From Bacillota bacterium (GTDB lineage: Bacteria; Bacillota; Clostridia; Lachnospirales; Anaerotignaceae), in contig JAUNCB010000042.1 of the NCBI GenBank assembly GCA_030526765.1, positions 1-7,949 of the forward strand: DNA of 7,949 bases, given 5' to 3'. The position numbers and the translations under genes were made by a program. Of this stretch, positions 6,662 to 7,949 are shown in pieces; within the stretch, counting starts at the first letter, position 1, and each line of letters opens with the position of its first letter. The notes beneath the pieces are model-generated. The model was not told where the DNA came from. It worked only from the letters and a program-made list of their open reading frames with translations, and did no database searches.

Positions 6662-6691
6662 ATTATATCAAATACAAATATGCTCTGTCAA
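6662..6691 (-). promoter_or_regulatory. Near-perfect sigma-A promoter of the CorC-like gene
   Basis: On the minus strand TTGACA (6686-6691) and TATAAT (6662-6667) both match consensus exactly, separated by 18 bases. TGA directly before TATAAT adds an extended -10. The -35 begins one base past the stop codon of the upstream ABC-F gene (6693-6695). I see no terminator between the two genes, so the transporter may be made both from this promoter and by read-through. Confidence 0.85.
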
Positions 6692-6692
6692 A

Positions 6693-7949
6693 TCAGCCCT
6701 TATTCCGCTCGATCTCCTCTGCCAGCTCGCTCAGCTCCATCCAGCGCTCCATCCGTTCCTCCAGCTTCGCCTCCAGCCCTTCCTTTTCCTCGGAAAGTGT
6801 CTGCAGACGGCTGAAATCGGTGGCGCAGGCCGCCATCTCTGCATCTGCCTTTGCAATTTTTTCCTCCAGCATCGCAATCTCGTCTCCAATGGTATCGTAT
6901 TCCCGCTGATCCTTATAGCTCATCTTCCGCAGGGGTGCCTTTTCTCTGGGTGCTTCTTCCTTTTTCACCCTTACTGCTTTTTCCTCATACACAGGCATTT
7001 CCTTTTCCCTCGCCGCCTTGCAGTCGGAATAGCCTCCTTCATACTGCTTGATAATTCCATTTCCAAGGAAAGCAAAGATTCTGCCCATGGTTTTATCCAG
7101 AAAATATCTGTCATGGGAAACCGCAACCACCGCCCCATTGAAATGCTCCAGATAATCCTCCAGAATCATCAGTGTTTCAATATCAAGGTCATTGGTGGGT
7201 TCATCCAGAAAGAGGATATTGGGCGCCCCCATCAGCACACGGCAAAGATACAGCCTCCGCCGCTCACCGCCGGAAAGGATAGAGATAGGCCCTCTCTGCA
7301 TGGAAGGAGGAAACAGAAAACGATCCAGCATCTGGGATGCGGTGATATGTCCGTCCGCTGTGCGGATCAGCTCCGCTTCATCCCGAATATAATCAATGAC
7401 ACGCTGGTTTTCGTCCATATCCACATTTTCCTGGGCAAATACACCGATTTTTACCGTTTCCCCATGGATAACGCTGCCGCTGTCGGGATGCAGTCTTCCT
7501 GTCATCAGATTCATCAGGGTAGATTTGCCGCAGCCATTATCCCCGATGATACCCACACGGTCATCCCGCAGGATGATATAGCTGAAATCTTTGATATAGG
7601 TTTTCCCGTCATACGCCTTCGATACATTTTCCAGTTCAATGGTCTTTTTTCCCAGTCTGCTGCCGACAGAGGAAAGCTCCACACTCTGTTTTTCTTCCGG
7701 TGCACGAATGGAGGATATTTCTTCAAACCGTTCCAGTCTGGCTTTCTGCTTTGTGGTTCTCGCCTTTGCCCCGCGGCGCACCCATTCCAGCTCTGTCCGC
7801 AGGAAATTCTGCCGCTTCCGTTCTCCCGCTGCGATCAGTTCTTCCCGTTCTGCCTTCATTTCCAGAAACTTGGAGTAATTCGCCTGATAGGAATAGATTT
7901 TTGCCTTTTCCAGTTCCAGTGTGCGATTGGCTACACGATCCAGAAAATA
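6693..7949 (-). CDS. ABC-F ATPase, Uup-like (5' end outside window)
   Basis: This is a cytosolic ABC-F protein with no membrane segments; members act on ribosomes or, for Uup, are linked to ribosome function and DNA transposon stability. 418 residues are visible, and the frame runs open to the window edge, so the Met at 7859 is internal, not the start. Numbered from the edge: YFLDRVANR (1-9) is the end of the first ATPase domain; the interdomain linker about 31-80 carries ELEWVRRGAKARTTKQKAR, very like the Uup linker; the second ATPase domain about 102-310 has Walker A GDNGCGKST (136-144), signature LSGGERRR (225-232), Walker B ILFLDE (245-250, Glu250) and switch His279 in SHDRYFLD; a charged segment about 311-340; and a C-terminal coiled coil about 345-415. 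Linker and coiled coil point to Uup rather than EttA or an antibiotic-resistance member. All ATPase motifs are intact. Confidence 0.95.
   Translation of the reverse strand, partial: YFLDRVANRTLELEKAKIYSYQANYSKFLEMKAEREELIAAGERKRQNFLRTELEWVRRGAKARTTKQKARLERFEEISSIRAPEEKQSVELSSVGSRLGKKTIELENVSKAYDGKTYIKDFSYIILRDDRVGIIGDNGCGKSTLMNLMTGRLHPDSGSVIHGETVKIGVFAQENVDMDENQRVIDYIRDEAELIRTADGHITASQMLDRFLFPPSMQRGPISILSGGERRRLYLCRVLMGAPNILFLDEPTNDLDIETLMILEDYLEHFNGAVVAVSHDRYFLDKTMGRIFAFLGNGIIKQYEGGYSDCKAAREKEMPVYEEKAVRVKKEEAPREKAPLRKMSYKDQREYDTIGDEIAMLEEKIAKADAEMAACATDFSRLQTLSEEKEGLEAKLEERMERWMELSELAEEIERNKG

Overview
The window looks like ordinary chromosome from a low-to-mid-GC Gram-positive bacterium, most likely a Clostridia (Lachnospiraceae-like) anaerobe. 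The clues are strong AGGAGG-type ribosome sites, sigma-A-like promoters (TATAAT boxes, two of them with an upstream TG), two Lys-rich type II lipoprotein signal peptides, a lipoprotein with a copper-amine-oxidase-N-like 'stalk' domain, and a TlpA/ResA-like lipoprotein of the kind common in these genomes. This taxonomic placement is inference from style; no rRNA or marker gene is present. I see no tRNA, rRNA, CRISPR array, transposase, integrase or phage gene.

Layout from left to right. Positions 1-149 hold a strong minus-strand terminator and otherwise nothing I can support. A 509-residue lipoprotein with a C-terminal stalk domain (150-1679, minus) has its own promoter and ribosome site. Upstream of it on the same strand is a two-component system: an OmpR/PhoB-type response regulator (3331-4038) overlapping a transmembrane sensor histidine kinase (1821-3347) by 17 bases. 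The 211-base divergent gap 4039-4249 holds back-to-back promoters and, between them, TTAAA boxes at 11-base phasing that could be the operator of the regulator. To the right, on the plus strand, is a lipoprotein with a C-terminal thioredoxin-like domain whose second active-site cysteine is missing (4250-5281). It converges on a HlyC/CorC-type (CNNM plus CBS) membrane transporter gene (5332-6618, minus) across a bidirectional terminator. The window ends inside a Uup-like ABC-F ATPase gene (6693-7949, minus, 5' end outside the window).

How the genes may work together (inference): the response regulator and kinase form one translationally linked unit flanked by two surface lipoproteins, one downstream and one divergent. 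The arrangement suggests an envelope-sensing module that controls one or both lipoproteins and perhaps itself. The CorC-like transporter and the ABC-F protein look like unrelated housekeeping neighbours, and the transporter has its own near-consensus promoter. I found no clearly novel system. The points most worth a second look are the phased repeats, the degenerate thioredoxin active site, the His-paired, charge-rich extracellular loop of the kinase, and the uncertain start of the response regulator.
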